A DNA stretch of 34,703 nt from an uncultured Verrucomicrobiota bacterium. Lineage in GTDB: Bacteria; Verrucomicrobiota; Verrucomicrobiia; Opitutales; Seribacteraceae. Where the stretch lies: positions 1 to 34,703 of the forward strand of contig CACMZN010000022.1 of the NCBI GenBank assembly GCA_902618175.1, read 5' to 3'. Made by a program: the position numbers and the translations under genes. The notes under the pieces are model-generated. The model was given only the letters and a program-made list of their open reading frames with translations. It had not been told where the DNA came from and ran no database searches. Shown here one piece after another: positions 1 to 8,825 of this stretch; the first letter of the stretch is position 1; the number at the start of each line of letters is the position of its first letter.

Positions 1-1
1 C

Positions 2-1264
2 TACGTTGATTCTTCGGGCAATGCCGCTGATTCGGTATATCGTTCAATTGAAGTTGTGGACTCGACCAAACCCTCCCTTTCGCTTAATGGAGAATCTTTC
101 GTATCTTTGTCCGTATGGGAAGAATTTCAGGAAGAAGGTGCTTTTGCCTTCGATCTGGTCGATGGAAATTTGACCAATTCCATCGAAATTCTTGGTCAAG
201 TGAATGTGAGTGAACCCGGTGAATATTCTTTGGAATACCGCGTGGTGGATTCATCCGGCAATCTGGCGGATTCGATCTATCGCATAGTTTCGGTGGGTAA
301 CGATGATCCAAGCGAATTGATTCTCTCCAATGAATTCATTCTGGAAAATCTTCCCATTGATACTGAAGTTGGATCTTTTTCCGTCGTGGATCCGAATGAC
401 GCAGAGGGAACAAAATCCTATGATTTTGAACTTTTGACCTACACTGACGAGTTGGAAACTCCTTTTTACGTCGATACAAACGGTATACTTCGCACACTTG
501 AAGTATTGGATTACGAGGAGATCTCCACATACGAAATTCAAGTTCGGGTAAGCGATGAGTTTGGAGGTAGTCTCGACATGAACTTTACCCTCAGTGTGGT
601 GGATGAGCATGTTCCAATTGTATGGACTTTGGAGCCAGTTGAAGTGGGTTCCTCCTATGTCACGATGCAAGGAGAATTGCTCGATGAGGGAGATGGATCC
701 GGAGTCTCGGAAATGGGTTTTCTGTTTTCCACCTTCCCCGGTGCGGAAATTGATCAGGTCGACGGAAGCGAAGCGGTGCGGATAATCTCGGAGAACGGAG
801 TGGGAATTTACGACGAACTCTTTGGAAATTTGGACGCGGGACAAAGATATTTCTATCGATCCTATGCCCTCAATGAGGAAGGGATTTCTTATGGATTCTC
901 CGAGAAGTTTGTTACTTCGGAATCCTCGGAGGGACCTGATTGGGCAATGGCAACCAGCGTGGAGGGAGCAGAGAATTGGTGGACGAGCTCATGGTTCGGT
1001 CAATTCTTCCTACCCGAAGAGGAAGGATGGATACTACACGAACAGTTGGGTTGGATCTTCACTTTCGCATCCACGGAAAATGGAGTATGGATTTGGATGG
1101 AGGAATTGGGTTGGTGTTGGACGGATTATCAGAACTATCCTTTTCTGTATTCCGAATCTTGGAATTCCTGGTTGTACTTCTACGGTTCGGCAGATGAATA
1201 TCTTCTTTTTCATCGCTACAGCGACAACCAACTGCTTGTTTTGCAAAACTCAGGAACCCCTTAG
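2..1264 (+). CDS. Large multi-domain surface protein, 3' end (Ig-like/cadherin/Fn3-like, Trp-rich tail)
   Basis: The frame is open from the first bases of the window, so the 5' part is missing; a GTG at 56 is internal. About 420 residues are visible. Residues 1-100 hold the end of one and all of a second DUF5011/HYR-like Ig module: 'VDSSGNAADSVYR' recurs as 'VDSSGNLADSIYR' about 80 residues later, with the typical 'DGNLT' core. Residues about 102-202 look like a cadherin repeat (ENLP, LDYEE, VSDEFG). Residues about 205-307 resemble a fibronectin-III-like domain ending in 'YFYRSYALNEEG'. The last 100 residues are Trp-rich with a repeated 'GWI..EQLGWIF' / 'VWIWMEELGWCW' pattern seen in large verrucomicrobial surface proteins. 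Extracellular adhesion is inferred; no catalytic motif is visible. It is probably co-transcribed with the FecR-domain gene 2 bp downstream. Confidence 0.8.
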   Translation, partial: YVDSSGNAADSVYRSIEVVDSTKPSLSLNGESFVSLSVWEEFQEEGAFAFDLVDGNLTNSIEILGQVNVSEPGEYSLEYRVVDSSGNLADSIYRIVSVGNDDPSELILSNEFILENLPIDTEVGSFSVVDPNDAEGTKSYDFELLTYTDELETPFYVDTNGILRTLEVLDYEEISTYEIQVRVSDEFGGSLDMNFTLSVVDEHVPIVWTLEPVEVGSSYVTMQGELLDEGDGSGVSEMGFLFSTFPGAEIDQVDGSEAVRIISENGVGIYDELFGNLDAGQRYFYRSYALNEEGISYGFSEKFVTSESSEGPDWAMATSVEGAENWWTSSWFGQFFLPEEEGWILHEQLGWIFTFASTENGVWIWMEELGWCWTDYQNYPFLYSESWNSWLYFYGSADEYLLFHRYSDNQLLVLQNSGTP

Positions 1265-1266
1265 CA

Positions 1267-3699
1267 ATGAAGCCAAATAAAAGAGTGCCTGCCCATAATG
1301 GAATCCAAGTTTTGTTTTCCATTTTTCTTGCGGTTTTCCTTTTGAAATTGAACTTTTTGCACGGCCAGTCTTCAAAGGGATCCGAAGGTAAAGGAGCGGT
1401 GATCGTGGTAACAATTTCGGGTCCCGTGCTGATCAAGCGAAGCGATGACGGGGATTCCGAACCAATGAAGGTTGGGATGGTCTTGGGTGAGGGTTGCTTG
1501 ATGGAATCCAATGACGGTGGCAAGGCAACCCTGCTGCTTTCAAATGGAACTTTGTTGACCTTGAAACCCAAGACCCGGATGAAGGTTGGCATATTTCAAC
1601 AGGAACCGTTTGAAGCGGATGGAAAGAAAGTGAGTGATTTGGAGGCTGAGCCAAGCGTATCCAAAATTAAGCTGGATTTGGAATGGGGTGATCTGGTCAT
1701 TAAGACCAAAAAGTTAAACAAGCAGTCCAGCTTCGACATTAGTACTTCATCTGGAACCGCAGGCGTTCGCGGCACTGAATTTCAGATTGCCCAGCAGCCT
1801 TCTCAAAATATGCAGCTCGACGTTACGGAGTCTACCGTTTCCTTCAGTTCTCCGGGAGGCCAGTCCATACCTGTTTCCGAGGGTTCGGGGTTGGACGTTT
1901 CTCAAAGCGGTGCCATTACCTCCCGACCGGTCAATCCTGTGGTTGCCCAAAGCATAGCAGTGACCAATGAAGCGGCCACGCAAGCAAGCGCCGACGTTTC
2001 CTTGGACTCCGTTTCGGATGCCATGCAGGAGGCGACTTCAATTGCTGCTGAAGATGCTTCTGCCGAAGGGGATGGGGATTCGGAAGATGGCTCTGATGCC
2101 GAGGAAAATGAAGCAACTGAGGAAGGCGAAGCAGAAGATGGCCAAACGGAGGATTCGGATACGGGTGGTGACAACGAGGGTGAAACCGGAGAGATGGAGG
2201 AGTCTTCCTCATCTTCAGAAACGGATGCAGGCGGATCTGAAAACAACGAAGCTGGAAGTGCTTCAGCTGAGCAAGCCGGTGGATCCTCCGAGGATTCCAG
2301 TTCATCAAGCCAAGCTGTACAAACCAGTATGGTCGAAGTGGAGGTTGATATTGATGAGATGATTGAGAGCAACCCCGATACCAAGCAGGCCCGAGAGACT
2401 GGAGAAGTCGCAGAGAGTGGGGTAGCCAGTCAGCTTGCGGAAATGCAACTGGATGGGGAACAAATCGTTCGCTTCTACAGTTTTTCAGCAGAGATTCGTT
2501 CCAGCATGCTGGATGAAGATGCGGAAATCCTTGGAAGGCTTCTTGATTTGACGGGTTTTGAAAGTGAACAAGCAGAAATTTATTTCTCATATTCTGAGGA
2601 ATTACGTTCTTTGCTGACGACCTCTTCCGACGAAGTTCTTCTCAGTTTTCTCGATCGAACTTTGGATGAAACGATCCTTCTTAGCGTGTTGAATGAAGAA
2701 AACTTGGATTCTTCCGATCCTAGTCTGGTTCCTTCCGAGAAATCAATCACTTCCATAGAGTCACAGGTCCTGGCTTTGGCTGATCGGCTGAAGGAATCCG
2801 GCAATTCCGAAATCATGGAAGAAATCATCGAACTTTCGGGAGGGGATTGGACTGAGGAATGGATTGAGGTCGCGGAAGTGGCGGACGAGTTGTCCGGTAC
2901 CCTTCTGCTTGGAGGAAATTGGGATCAAATTTCCTTGGTTTCGGGCGAGGATGCTTTCAGCAATCCTTTCTTTGATTTGGTTACTTCGACTTATGGGGAT
3001 TTTTCTTGGACATTGAGTGAACAATCCACTCCAATCGTGATCGGAGCGACTCAGTTGTCTCTCGACGAGGGATTTTATGATCTTTCTGAAGTTCTGAATC
3101 AGTCGGAAATTCTTCTGCTTGCGGCCTCGGAAAACCTTTCCTTTTCCAGTTCCATCGAATTCACTTCTGAAAGTTCCGAAAATCGAGTAATTATCGTTAG
3201 TGGTGGATCCATGGATTTTGAGTCTGGATCCTCTTTGAAGAATATTCTAGGAGATTTGGCTGTGGTTTCTCGAGAGAGTATGATTATGGAGAATGCTACC
3301 CTTGAAGCCGGTCGGGAACTTGGCATTCAAAGCACTCGCGATCTGGATTTGAATGAGGTGTCGGTTGGAGCAGGGACATTTGCCCGAATCCGGGCTGCCC
3401 GTGATCTCAATGTAAATGGTCTTCAGATAGCTCAGGATCTGCCAAGTTTGATTCTTGAAGCGACGACCCTGAGGTTGCGCAACGTCGATTTTCCAAGCGC
3501 TACCTCAGTTCGCCTCAATAGTCTGAAAGGTCCGTTGGATGGAAAGTACCCGAATTTTGGGGAGGTTTCCACCGCCCAGCAAGTGGGACGGGTCAATTTT
3601 ATTGAAAACGTCAGTTCCGGGGGCAATTTGCTCATGGATCGTTCTACATTTGATCAGTTCGGAGGAAACCTTCAAATTGGCAAACTAGCCAGTCCTTGA
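1267..3699 (+). CDS. Secreted FecR-domain protein with acidic linker and repetitive C-terminal half
   Basis: 810 residues, starting at an ATG 2 bp after the upstream stop. Residues about 12-34 form a signal peptide (hydrophobic 'VLFSIFLAVFLL', then 'HGQSS'). Residues about 55-205 match a FecR domain: a 'GTLLTLKPKTRMKVG' strand, then 'GDLVIKTKKL' and 'TSSGTAGVRGTEF'. Residues about 255-348 are a low-complexity Glu/Asp/Ser/Gly linker. Residues about 395-500 look helical, and the last 280 residues are rich in short hydrophobic strands with repeated 'LxLxxVxx' spacing, compatible with a beta-helix or beta-roll. No FecI sigma factor or FecA receptor is nearby and there is no N-terminal cytoplasmic anti-sigma segment, so iron signalling is unlikely. 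A role at the cell surface with the upstream adhesin-like protein is inference from the tight gene pair. Confidence 0.8.
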   Translation: MKPNKRVPAHNGIQVLFSIFLAVFLLKLNFLHGQSSKGSEGKGAVIVVTISGPVLIKRSDDGDSEPMKVGMVLGEGCLMESNDGGKATLLLSNGTLLTLKPKTRMKVGIFQQEPFEADGKKVSDLEAEPSVSKIKLDLEWGDLVIKTKKLNKQSSFDISTSSGTAGVRGTEFQIAQQPSQNMQLDVTESTVSFSSPGGQSIPVSEGSGLDVSQSGAITSRPVNPVVAQSIAVTNEAATQASADVSLDSVSDAMQEATSIAAEDASAEGDGDSEDGSDAEENEATEEGEAEDGQTEDSDTGGDNEGETGEMEESSSSSETDAGGSENNEAGSASAEQAGGSSEDSSSSSQAVQTSMVEVEVDIDEMIESNPDTKQARETGEVAESGVASQLAEMQLDGEQIVRFYSFSAEIRSSMLDEDAEILGRLLDLTGFESEQAEIYFSYSEELRSLLTTSSDEVLLSFLDRTLDETILLSVLNEENLDSSDPSLVPSEKSITSIESQVLALADRLKESGNSEIMEEIIELSGGDWTEEWIEVAEVADELSGTLLLGGNWDQISLVSGEDAFSNPFFDLVTSTYGDFSWTLSEQSTPIVIGATQLSLDEGFYDLSEVLNQSEILLLAASENLSFSSSIEFTSESSENRVIIVSGGSMDFESGSSLKNILGDLAVVSRESMIMENATLEAGRELGIQSTRDLDLNEVSVGAGTFARIRAARDLNVNGLQIAQDLPSLILEATTLRLRNVDFPSATSVRLNSLKGPLDGKYPNFGEVSTAQQVGRVNFIENVSSGGNLLMDRSTFDQFGGNLQIGKLASP

Positions 3700-4059
3700 A
3701 TAGAATTTAAATTGGGTTACCATCAAGTTTTCTTTTCGTACCTATTTCCTCCGGAAATTGCCGACTTCAATTCCCAAGAAGATTACATAGATGAATGACT
3801 GACATTTTGAATTCTTCTTGTAAAATTGCAACCTTTGAGGATTCAATTCAAGTCCAATGGATCGGCGGAACGGCAGTTCTGATTAATGATGATTCCTTGC
3901 CGCAATTCGATCGGAGCGACGCTTTTTTTCCAGCCGACTCCTTTCCCAGAGGGAAACATTCACTCTGTGAATAAAATTAAATCAGGACTTCCACTACATA
4001 CGAAATAATCAATTTTGAAGGTTTGACCTATGAATGATCATTGTTTTTGATCGAGAGAC
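3700..4059. other. Intergenic region between two FecR-like genes
   Basis: 360 bases without a supported gene. It contains two directly adjacent small hairpins at 3942-3972 (listed separately) and a 10-base perfect palindrome AATGATCATT at 4033-4042, just ahead of the next start codon. No tRNA, terminator with a T-run or clear sigma-70 promoter was recognised. Confidence 0.6.
3942..3972. promoter_or_regulatory. Two tandem 6-bp hairpins
   Basis: TTTCCC-AGA-GGGAAA at 3942-3956 is followed after one base by ATTCAC-TCT-GTGAAT at 3958-3972. Each has a perfect 6-bp stem and a 3-base loop. Neither strand has a T-run after the pair, so a simple intrinsic terminator is unlikely. The position about 90 bases upstream of the 401-residue FecR-like gene would suit an operator or leader structure; function unknown. 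Confidence 0.4.
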
Positions 4060-5265
4060 ATGTATTGGTCTCGATTCCTCATCATTCATCTATCACTTGG
4101 TTTGACTTTAGTGAAGGGACAAAATTCTCACTTATTGATAACCAGTCAAGGCGAAGGAGGCTTGGTACATGGAGTGAATTCACCAAAGGAGAAACTTGAA
4201 AAAGCAACCTTTTTACCTAAAAATTCAAGGATTTCCATTCGTCCGCGCAGTGGTATCGAAACTCTTTCTTCAGGATTTCAGTTCCGATTTGGTTCCGGGA
4301 CTCAGTTCACGATTGATGAGGATATTACCCATTTGCATTCCGGTTCCCTTTTGCTTAATTCAAGGAACATAGAGAATCAAATTAATATCCGTGCACCTGA
4401 AACTTCGGTTTCGATCTCTGGATCTGGTTGTTGTTTGCTGGAAGTCGAGACAAACGGAGGACTCAAGATGGTTGGAGTTTTGGGTCGCTTGCAAATCAAA
4501 ATTTCAGATGCCAATCAACGCAATGATCTTATACCTGGGGAATTGTTGTTCGCCTTGCCGGGTGAAAAAGGATTTGGACCCAAATTGAATATTAATTTAT
4601 CCAAATTGATCGAATCATCTTATTTGATTTCAGGATTTCCAAATCTGCCTTCCTTCGAAGATTCCCTTGAAGTAATAACGCGTGCTCAGCTTGACTCCAT
4701 TGAAAAAAAATACGGGGCGAAAGTCGGTGGTGCAAAAAAAATAGACAGTTTTGAAATCATAGCTGATAAAAAATTAGCTCCGGAGACTCCTGTGGAAGGT
4801 TTGTCAGAAAAACCATTGGTCAGGGCAGATTTTGCAGAAAATTTGGATCATTCCGATCCTCTCAGTGAATTGTTGGGTCGCAAACCCATGCGTTTGTTCA
4901 CACCGGAAAACTCTTCCCATTCAATTCCAATGCGGACCAAGTTGGAACAGTCTCCTGCGGATGTTAAAGATGCGCCGGCTGAAATTTTCGAAGAAAGTTC
5001 AAACAATCCTTTTCCAATTTCTAATTTTAATACGAATTCGGGTGATGAGAAGCCGATCATAGGTTACCAGTTTGTAAAAAAGGGATCCATGCCAAAGAAA
5101 ACTTCTCTTGATTCGCAAGATGACTCTCCTGACAATCTCAATTGGATCGGAAGTTCATCCAAGGTTCTTCCTTCTCCGGTGATCAATCCAAATGACACCA
5201 TAGAATCATCAACCAATTCAAATAAGATTCGTCCTTTTCCGGGACGACTGCTAAAGTCCGAATAG
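4060..5265 (+). CDS. Secreted FecR-like protein
   Basis: 401 residues. The ATG at 4060 is preceded by 'GAGAGA' and gives a plausible signal peptide, residues 1-22 ('FLIIHLSLGLTLVKGQ'). Residues about 28-150 resemble a diverged FecR domain: 'LPKNSRISIRPRSGIE', a short 'FRFGSGTQFTIDED' strand pair, then 'HSGSLLLNSRN' and 'IRAPETSVSISGSG'. The rest is low in recognisable structure, with a Pro/Ser/Asn-rich tail. It is shorter than the 810-residue FecR-domain protein upstream and lacks its acidic linker. No sigma factor or TonB receptor is adjacent. The antiporter gene follows after 21 bp, so the two may share a transcript. Secretion is well supported; function is unknown. Confidence 0.7.
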   Translation: MYWSRFLIIHLSLGLTLVKGQNSHLLITSQGEGGLVHGVNSPKEKLEKATFLPKNSRISIRPRSGIETLSSGFQFRFGSGTQFTIDEDITHLHSGSLLLNSRNIENQINIRAPETSVSISGSGCCLLEVETNGGLKMVGVLGRLQIKISDANQRNDLIPGELLFALPGEKGFGPKLNINLSKLIESSYLISGFPNLPSFEDSLEVITRAQLDSIEKKYGAKVGGAKKIDSFEIIADKKLAPETPVEGLSEKPLVRADFAENLDHSDPLSELLGRKPMRLFTPENSSHSIPMRTKLEQSPADVKDAPAEIFEESSNNPFPISNFNTNSGDEKPIIGYQFVKKGSMPKKTSLDSQDDSPDNLNWIGSSSKVLPSPVINPNDTIESSTNSNKIRPFPGRLLKSE

Positions 5266-5286
5266 AAAACCTAAAATCCATATTCA

Positions 5287-8200
5287 ATGAATCACTCCTT
5301 ATCTTCTCTCGTACTTGCTTCTTCCGGAGGACATGATTATCTATATGGTCTCTTTTTTCTCATCGTTGCTTTGGTAATTGGAGCCGCAACCCGCCATTTT
5401 CTTCAACGCATACCCCTTCCTTTCACAGTTCTTCTTTTGTTGATAGGCTTAGCCATGGGAGGATTGAATCGGGCATACGGCCCGCATGGCGGGGATCATC
5501 AAGATGATCATGAGGTAGCCAGTCATGATGGTCATGCAGGTTTTTTTGCAGAGTTCTGGCATAAGCTCGTTGATACCTTAAGCGGTGCAATCACTTGGGG
5601 GGGATCCATGGATGGACACTTGATTCTGTATGTATTTTTACCCATCTTGATTTTTGAAGCTGGATTCGCACTTGATGTCCATACCTTCAAAAAATCCTTT
5701 CTCAATGCCTTTTATCTGGCAGGTCCAGGTATCGTCACCGCAACCGTGATGACAGGAGGCGCCTTTTACTTCATTGTTCAGTTCTTTGGTTCGTCGGGAG
5801 GCGTTCTTGAAGACTGGAACGTTGATGCGGGTGCTTTTGTTTTTCTTGCTTCCTTTCTTTTTGGTGCCGTAGTGAGCGCCACGGATCCGGTTGCCGTCGT
5901 CGCTCTACTGAAAGAATTGGGAGCAAGCAAAAAATTGGGTACCTTGATTGAAGGTGAGTCTTTGCTTAACGATGGAACGGCAATCGTGGCTTTCGTTCTT
6001 CTCATTGGCGTGGTCACGGGTGCGGAAGTCTTTGCAGGAACCGGTAGTTTTCTTTTTGATGCCACCTTGGGTTTTGGCAAAATTGGGGCCGCCGGAGGAT
6101 TGCTTGGGGTTTTTCTTGGTTTGATCGCCATCCTTTGGGTGCGAAAAGTTTTTAATGATCCCATGATCGAAATCACTGTAGTGGTAGTGACCTCTTATGC
6201 AGTTTTCTTCATTTGCGAATACTTTTTTCATGTTTCCGGAGTGCTTGGTCTCGTAGCTCTTGGAATCGTAATGGCTGGAATTGGAAGAACCCGAATTAGT
6301 CCGGAAGTTGAACACTTCATGCATGAATTTTGGGAATTGATTGCCTTTGTCGCCAATGTGATCATTTTCATTGTGGTAGGGGTAGTGATTGCACAAAATG
6401 CCAACCCGACGGGAATGGATTTTCTCATTTTGGGTATCGTTTATTTGGTCATTCATCTGGTGCGTGGAATCAATATGGGTGTATTCTATCCCCTGATGCG
6501 CAAAGCCGGTTACGGATTGCCGGGCAAAGATGCGGTTGTCGTATGGTGGGGGGCGCTGCGGGGAGCAATCGGGTTGGCTTTGGCTTTGGTTGTATATTCG
6601 GAACAATTTAGATATGAATTCAAAATTGAAAATGGTGGACAGGGATATAAGGAAGGAACTACTTCAGTTTTTGTAATAGATAAGGAAAAGGCACAACAAA
6701 TTGGCGACAGGGAAGACCAGATCAATCTTTTCCAAGGTTATACAATCGGCCACGCGGAGGCCAGCATTCAGGGCGGAAAAGTTGTGGGAATCAGCCAAAG
6801 TTCGGAAAAAGCAGTGAAGACGCTGGGCTCAGAAACTGCTCAAGGAGGGGCCGACATAAGGGAAGGCTTGGCAAATGGCGAGAAAGTAGTGATGATATTG
6901 GGAGAGGGTTCAGGAGCAATTGCCCAAGCAAACTTGGTCGGAATTTCTTCTCGGGTAAGAGATCAATTTCTCTTTTTGATTTCGGGGATCGTACTTCTTA
7001 CCCTACTGGTGAATGCCACCACTGTAGGTCCTCTTGTCAACGCTCTTGGGCTCACTAAGTTACCTGCGGTCAAGAAACTTATGTTTTCGAATGCTTCAGG
7101 AAACGTTGCGCAAGGATGCGAGCAGGAAATGGACTTGTTGAAAGACGATCGATTCTTGAGCGGAGCCAATTGGGGAGAAGTTCGAAAATATTTACCTGAA
7201 CCGACTGCTTATCCCCTGACCTCAGAAGAACTGGCGTCCATGGATACCCTTTCAGAAACCAGAAGACGACTGCTGGAGAAAGAAAGAAGCAGTTACTGGG
7301 CTCAGTTCCGGGCGGGTCTGCTGAGTGCTCAAGCAGTTGCTCAACTGGATAACAACCTCAGCGAGTTTCTTGATTTGCAAGGAAAGGTTCCCATGACGGA
7401 TCGCCCTTACTTGGAAAAGTTATGTGGAGTCAGCAAATTAACTGAAGCTTTCAAAGATCTGCCCTTTCTTAAGAATACTTTTACCGACCGCATTACGATA
7501 AGCTATGATGCTTCAAAGGCGTTTGTCGTTGCTCAGCAGGACATGGCAAAAATGGTTGATAGTTTGGTCAAGGAACTCGACGAAACCGGAGATCCGGAAA
7601 AAATAAAAAGGACTTCCCGGTTGCTGAAGGATGAGATCCGGCAAAATCGTCTGGCAGGTCTTCAGTTCATTAGGAACATGCATGAGAATTATCCAGAAGC
7701 CACCGTTGGGATAGAGACTAAAGATGCGATTCGTTCGGTACTGAATCATGAGAGAAATACCGTTAAAAAGCTCAAGTCGGAAGGAATGCTGGAGGCTGAT
7801 GAAGCGGGTAGAATGATCGTGGCGGTTGAAGAGCGCATGAAAGAAGTGATGGAGAGTTCCCTGGAACTTCGTTTGCCTGAACCAGAAGAAGTTCTCAGGG
7901 AGGTCAATTGGTTGAAGGGAATGTCGGATGCTTTGTTGTCGAAAATCGTTACCGCATCGGATCCAAGAGCTTATAACACCGGAGATACAATTATGAAGCA
8001 AGGAGGTGATGGTGATGGAATGATCGTCATTACCCGAGGAAGCGTGAAGGTATCAATTGGTGACTTGGTTGTGGATATCATGGGGCGAGGAGCGGTTATC
8101 GGGGAGATGGCGGTTTTGGCTGGTGTTCCGCGTACGGCCAATGTGGTTGCCGATTCGTCTGTAACCGCGTTGTGGCTGCCCACTGAATCCATGCAGAGCA

Positions 8201-8514
8201 TAATGGCGGAATCACCCGAATTATCTGGTAGCCTATGGAAAACCGCAGCCATGCGCTTTGCTGAAAACCTGATCGGAACGAAGTCCCCTTACAACTCCTG
8301 GGATCAGATGAGATTACGAAGATGGCTGAATGAGGGGGAAGTAAGCTCACCCGCAGACGGTGAATCAGTAAATCTATACGGCAAGATTGCGGTATTGGTG
8401 GCGGGGAAGGCATCAGCCAACTCTGCTTCAGAACCCATTTCTGCACCTGCACTGCTGGACTTGGCTGAAGCTACCTTTTCAGATCAGGCAAAAGTCTTCG
8501 TTCGCAATGCTTGA
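5287..8514 (+). CDS. CPA1-family Na+/H+ antiporter with C-terminal cyclic-nucleotide-binding domain
   Basis: 1075-residue inner-membrane cation/proton antiporter. Residues about 15-435 and 560-590 carry the transmembrane helices. Family motifs are clear: 'SATDPVAVVALLKELG' with D200-P201, and 'EGESLLNDGTAIV' with the ion-binding N228-D229 pair; 'WWGALRGAIGLALAL' is the penultimate conserved helix. A His-rich loop (His 67, 71, 75, 81, 84) lies near the N-terminus. Residues about 446-556 are a soluble insert between the 'RGAIGLA' helix and the last helix, unusual for the family. Residues 600-860 are helical. Residues about 880-1000 are a cNMP-binding domain with the phosphate-binding cassette 'GEMAVLAGVPRTA' (E940, R949), so gating by cAMP or a related nucleotide is likely. 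This layout recalls SOS1/sperm-NHE-type exchangers. The ligand and whether it carries Na+ or K+ cannot be told. Confidence 0.9.
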   Translation: MNHSLSSLVLASSGGHDYLYGLFFLIVALVIGAATRHFLQRIPLPFTVLLLLIGLAMGGLNRAYGPHGGDHQDDHEVASHDGHAGFFAEFWHKLVDTLSGAITWGGSMDGHLILYVFLPILIFEAGFALDVHTFKKSFLNAFYLAGPGIVTATVMTGGAFYFIVQFFGSSGGVLEDWNVDAGAFVFLASFLFGAVVSATDPVAVVALLKELGASKKLGTLIEGESLLNDGTAIVAFVLLIGVVTGAEVFAGTGSFLFDATLGFGKIGAAGGLLGVFLGLIAILWVRKVFNDPMIEITVVVVTSYAVFFICEYFFHVSGVLGLVALGIVMAGIGRTRISPEVEHFMHEFWELIAFVANVIIFIVVGVVIAQNANPTGMDFLILGIVYLVIHLVRGINMGVFYPLMRKAGYGLPGKDAVVVWWGALRGAIGLALALVVYSEQFRYEFKIENGGQGYKEGTTSVFVIDKEKAQQIGDREDQINLFQGYTIGHAEASIQGGKVVGISQSSEKAVKTLGSETAQGGADIREGLANGEKVVMILGEGSGAIAQANLVGISSRVRDQFLFLISGIVLLTLLVNATTVGPLVNALGLTKLPAVKKLMFSNASGNVAQGCEQEMDLLKDDRFLSGANWGEVRKYLPEPTAYPLTSEELASMDTLSETRRRLLEKERSSYWAQFRAGLLSAQAVAQLDNNLSEFLDLQGKVPMTDRPYLEKLCGVSKLTEAFKDLPFLKNTFTDRITISYDASKAFVVAQQDMAKMVDSLVKELDETGDPEKIKRTSRLLKDEIRQNRLAGLQFIRNMHENYPEATVGIETKDAIRSVLNHERNTVKKLKSEGMLEADEAGRMIVAVEERMKEVMESSLELRLPEPEEVLREVNWLKGMSDALLSKIVTASDPRAYNTGDTIMKQGGDGDGMIVITRGSVKVSIGDLVVDIMGRGAVIGEMAVLAGVPRTANVVADSSVTALWLPTESMQSIMAESPELSGSLWKTAAMRFAENLIGTKSPYNSWDQMRLRRWLNEGEVSSPADGESVNLYGKIAVLVAGKASANSASEPISAPALLDLAEATFSDQAKVFVRNA

Positions 8515-8581
8515 TCAGGGCAAATACACCCGCATTTCTAAGAAAATCGTTTCCTTACAGCCATCGACTTTGGTTTGATCA

Positions 8582-8669
<88 letters not shown>

Positions 8670-8715
8670 CTAAGACTGAGTGAGAATTTATTGCCCCGGT
8701 TTTGGAGTTTCGTCA

Positions 8716-8747
8716 ATGCCCAAAAGCGTAGCTGAGCTTTTTGGCAT
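8716..8747. promoter_or_regulatory. 12-bp inverted repeat upstream of nuoB
   Basis: ATGCCCAAAAGC (8716-8727) and GCTTTTTGGCAT (8736-8747) pair over 12 positions with a single C/T mismatch around an 8-base loop. It sits about 80 bases before the nuoB start and 46 bases upstream of the divergent tRNA-Ser. No T-run follows on either strand, so it could be an operator, a leader hairpin of the nuo transcript or a processing site. No convincing -35/-10 pair was found beside it. Confidence 0.45.
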
Positions 8748-8825
8748 GATAAGAACAGCAGGCATTTTCATTGATCTGAGTTTTTCTAGTTTGCTTGTCT
8801 GGTAGGATTGTTTATTTTGAAAATC

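Noticed and set aside
251-844. 197-codon minus-strand ORF inside the surface protein gene
   Set aside because: It lies wholly under a frame with clear Ig-like and cadherin-like domains and shows no motif of its own.
1902-2590. Long minus-strand ORFs of 160 and 219 codons inside the FecR-domain gene
   Set aside because: They mirror the low-complexity Glu/Ser/Asp codons of the real gene, giving Pro/Ser/His-rich peptides with no domain.
3909-3920. 12-base word GATCGGAGCGAC also present near 3039 in the FecR-domain gene
   Set aside because: The flanks do not match, so it is probably chance rather than a duplicated segment.
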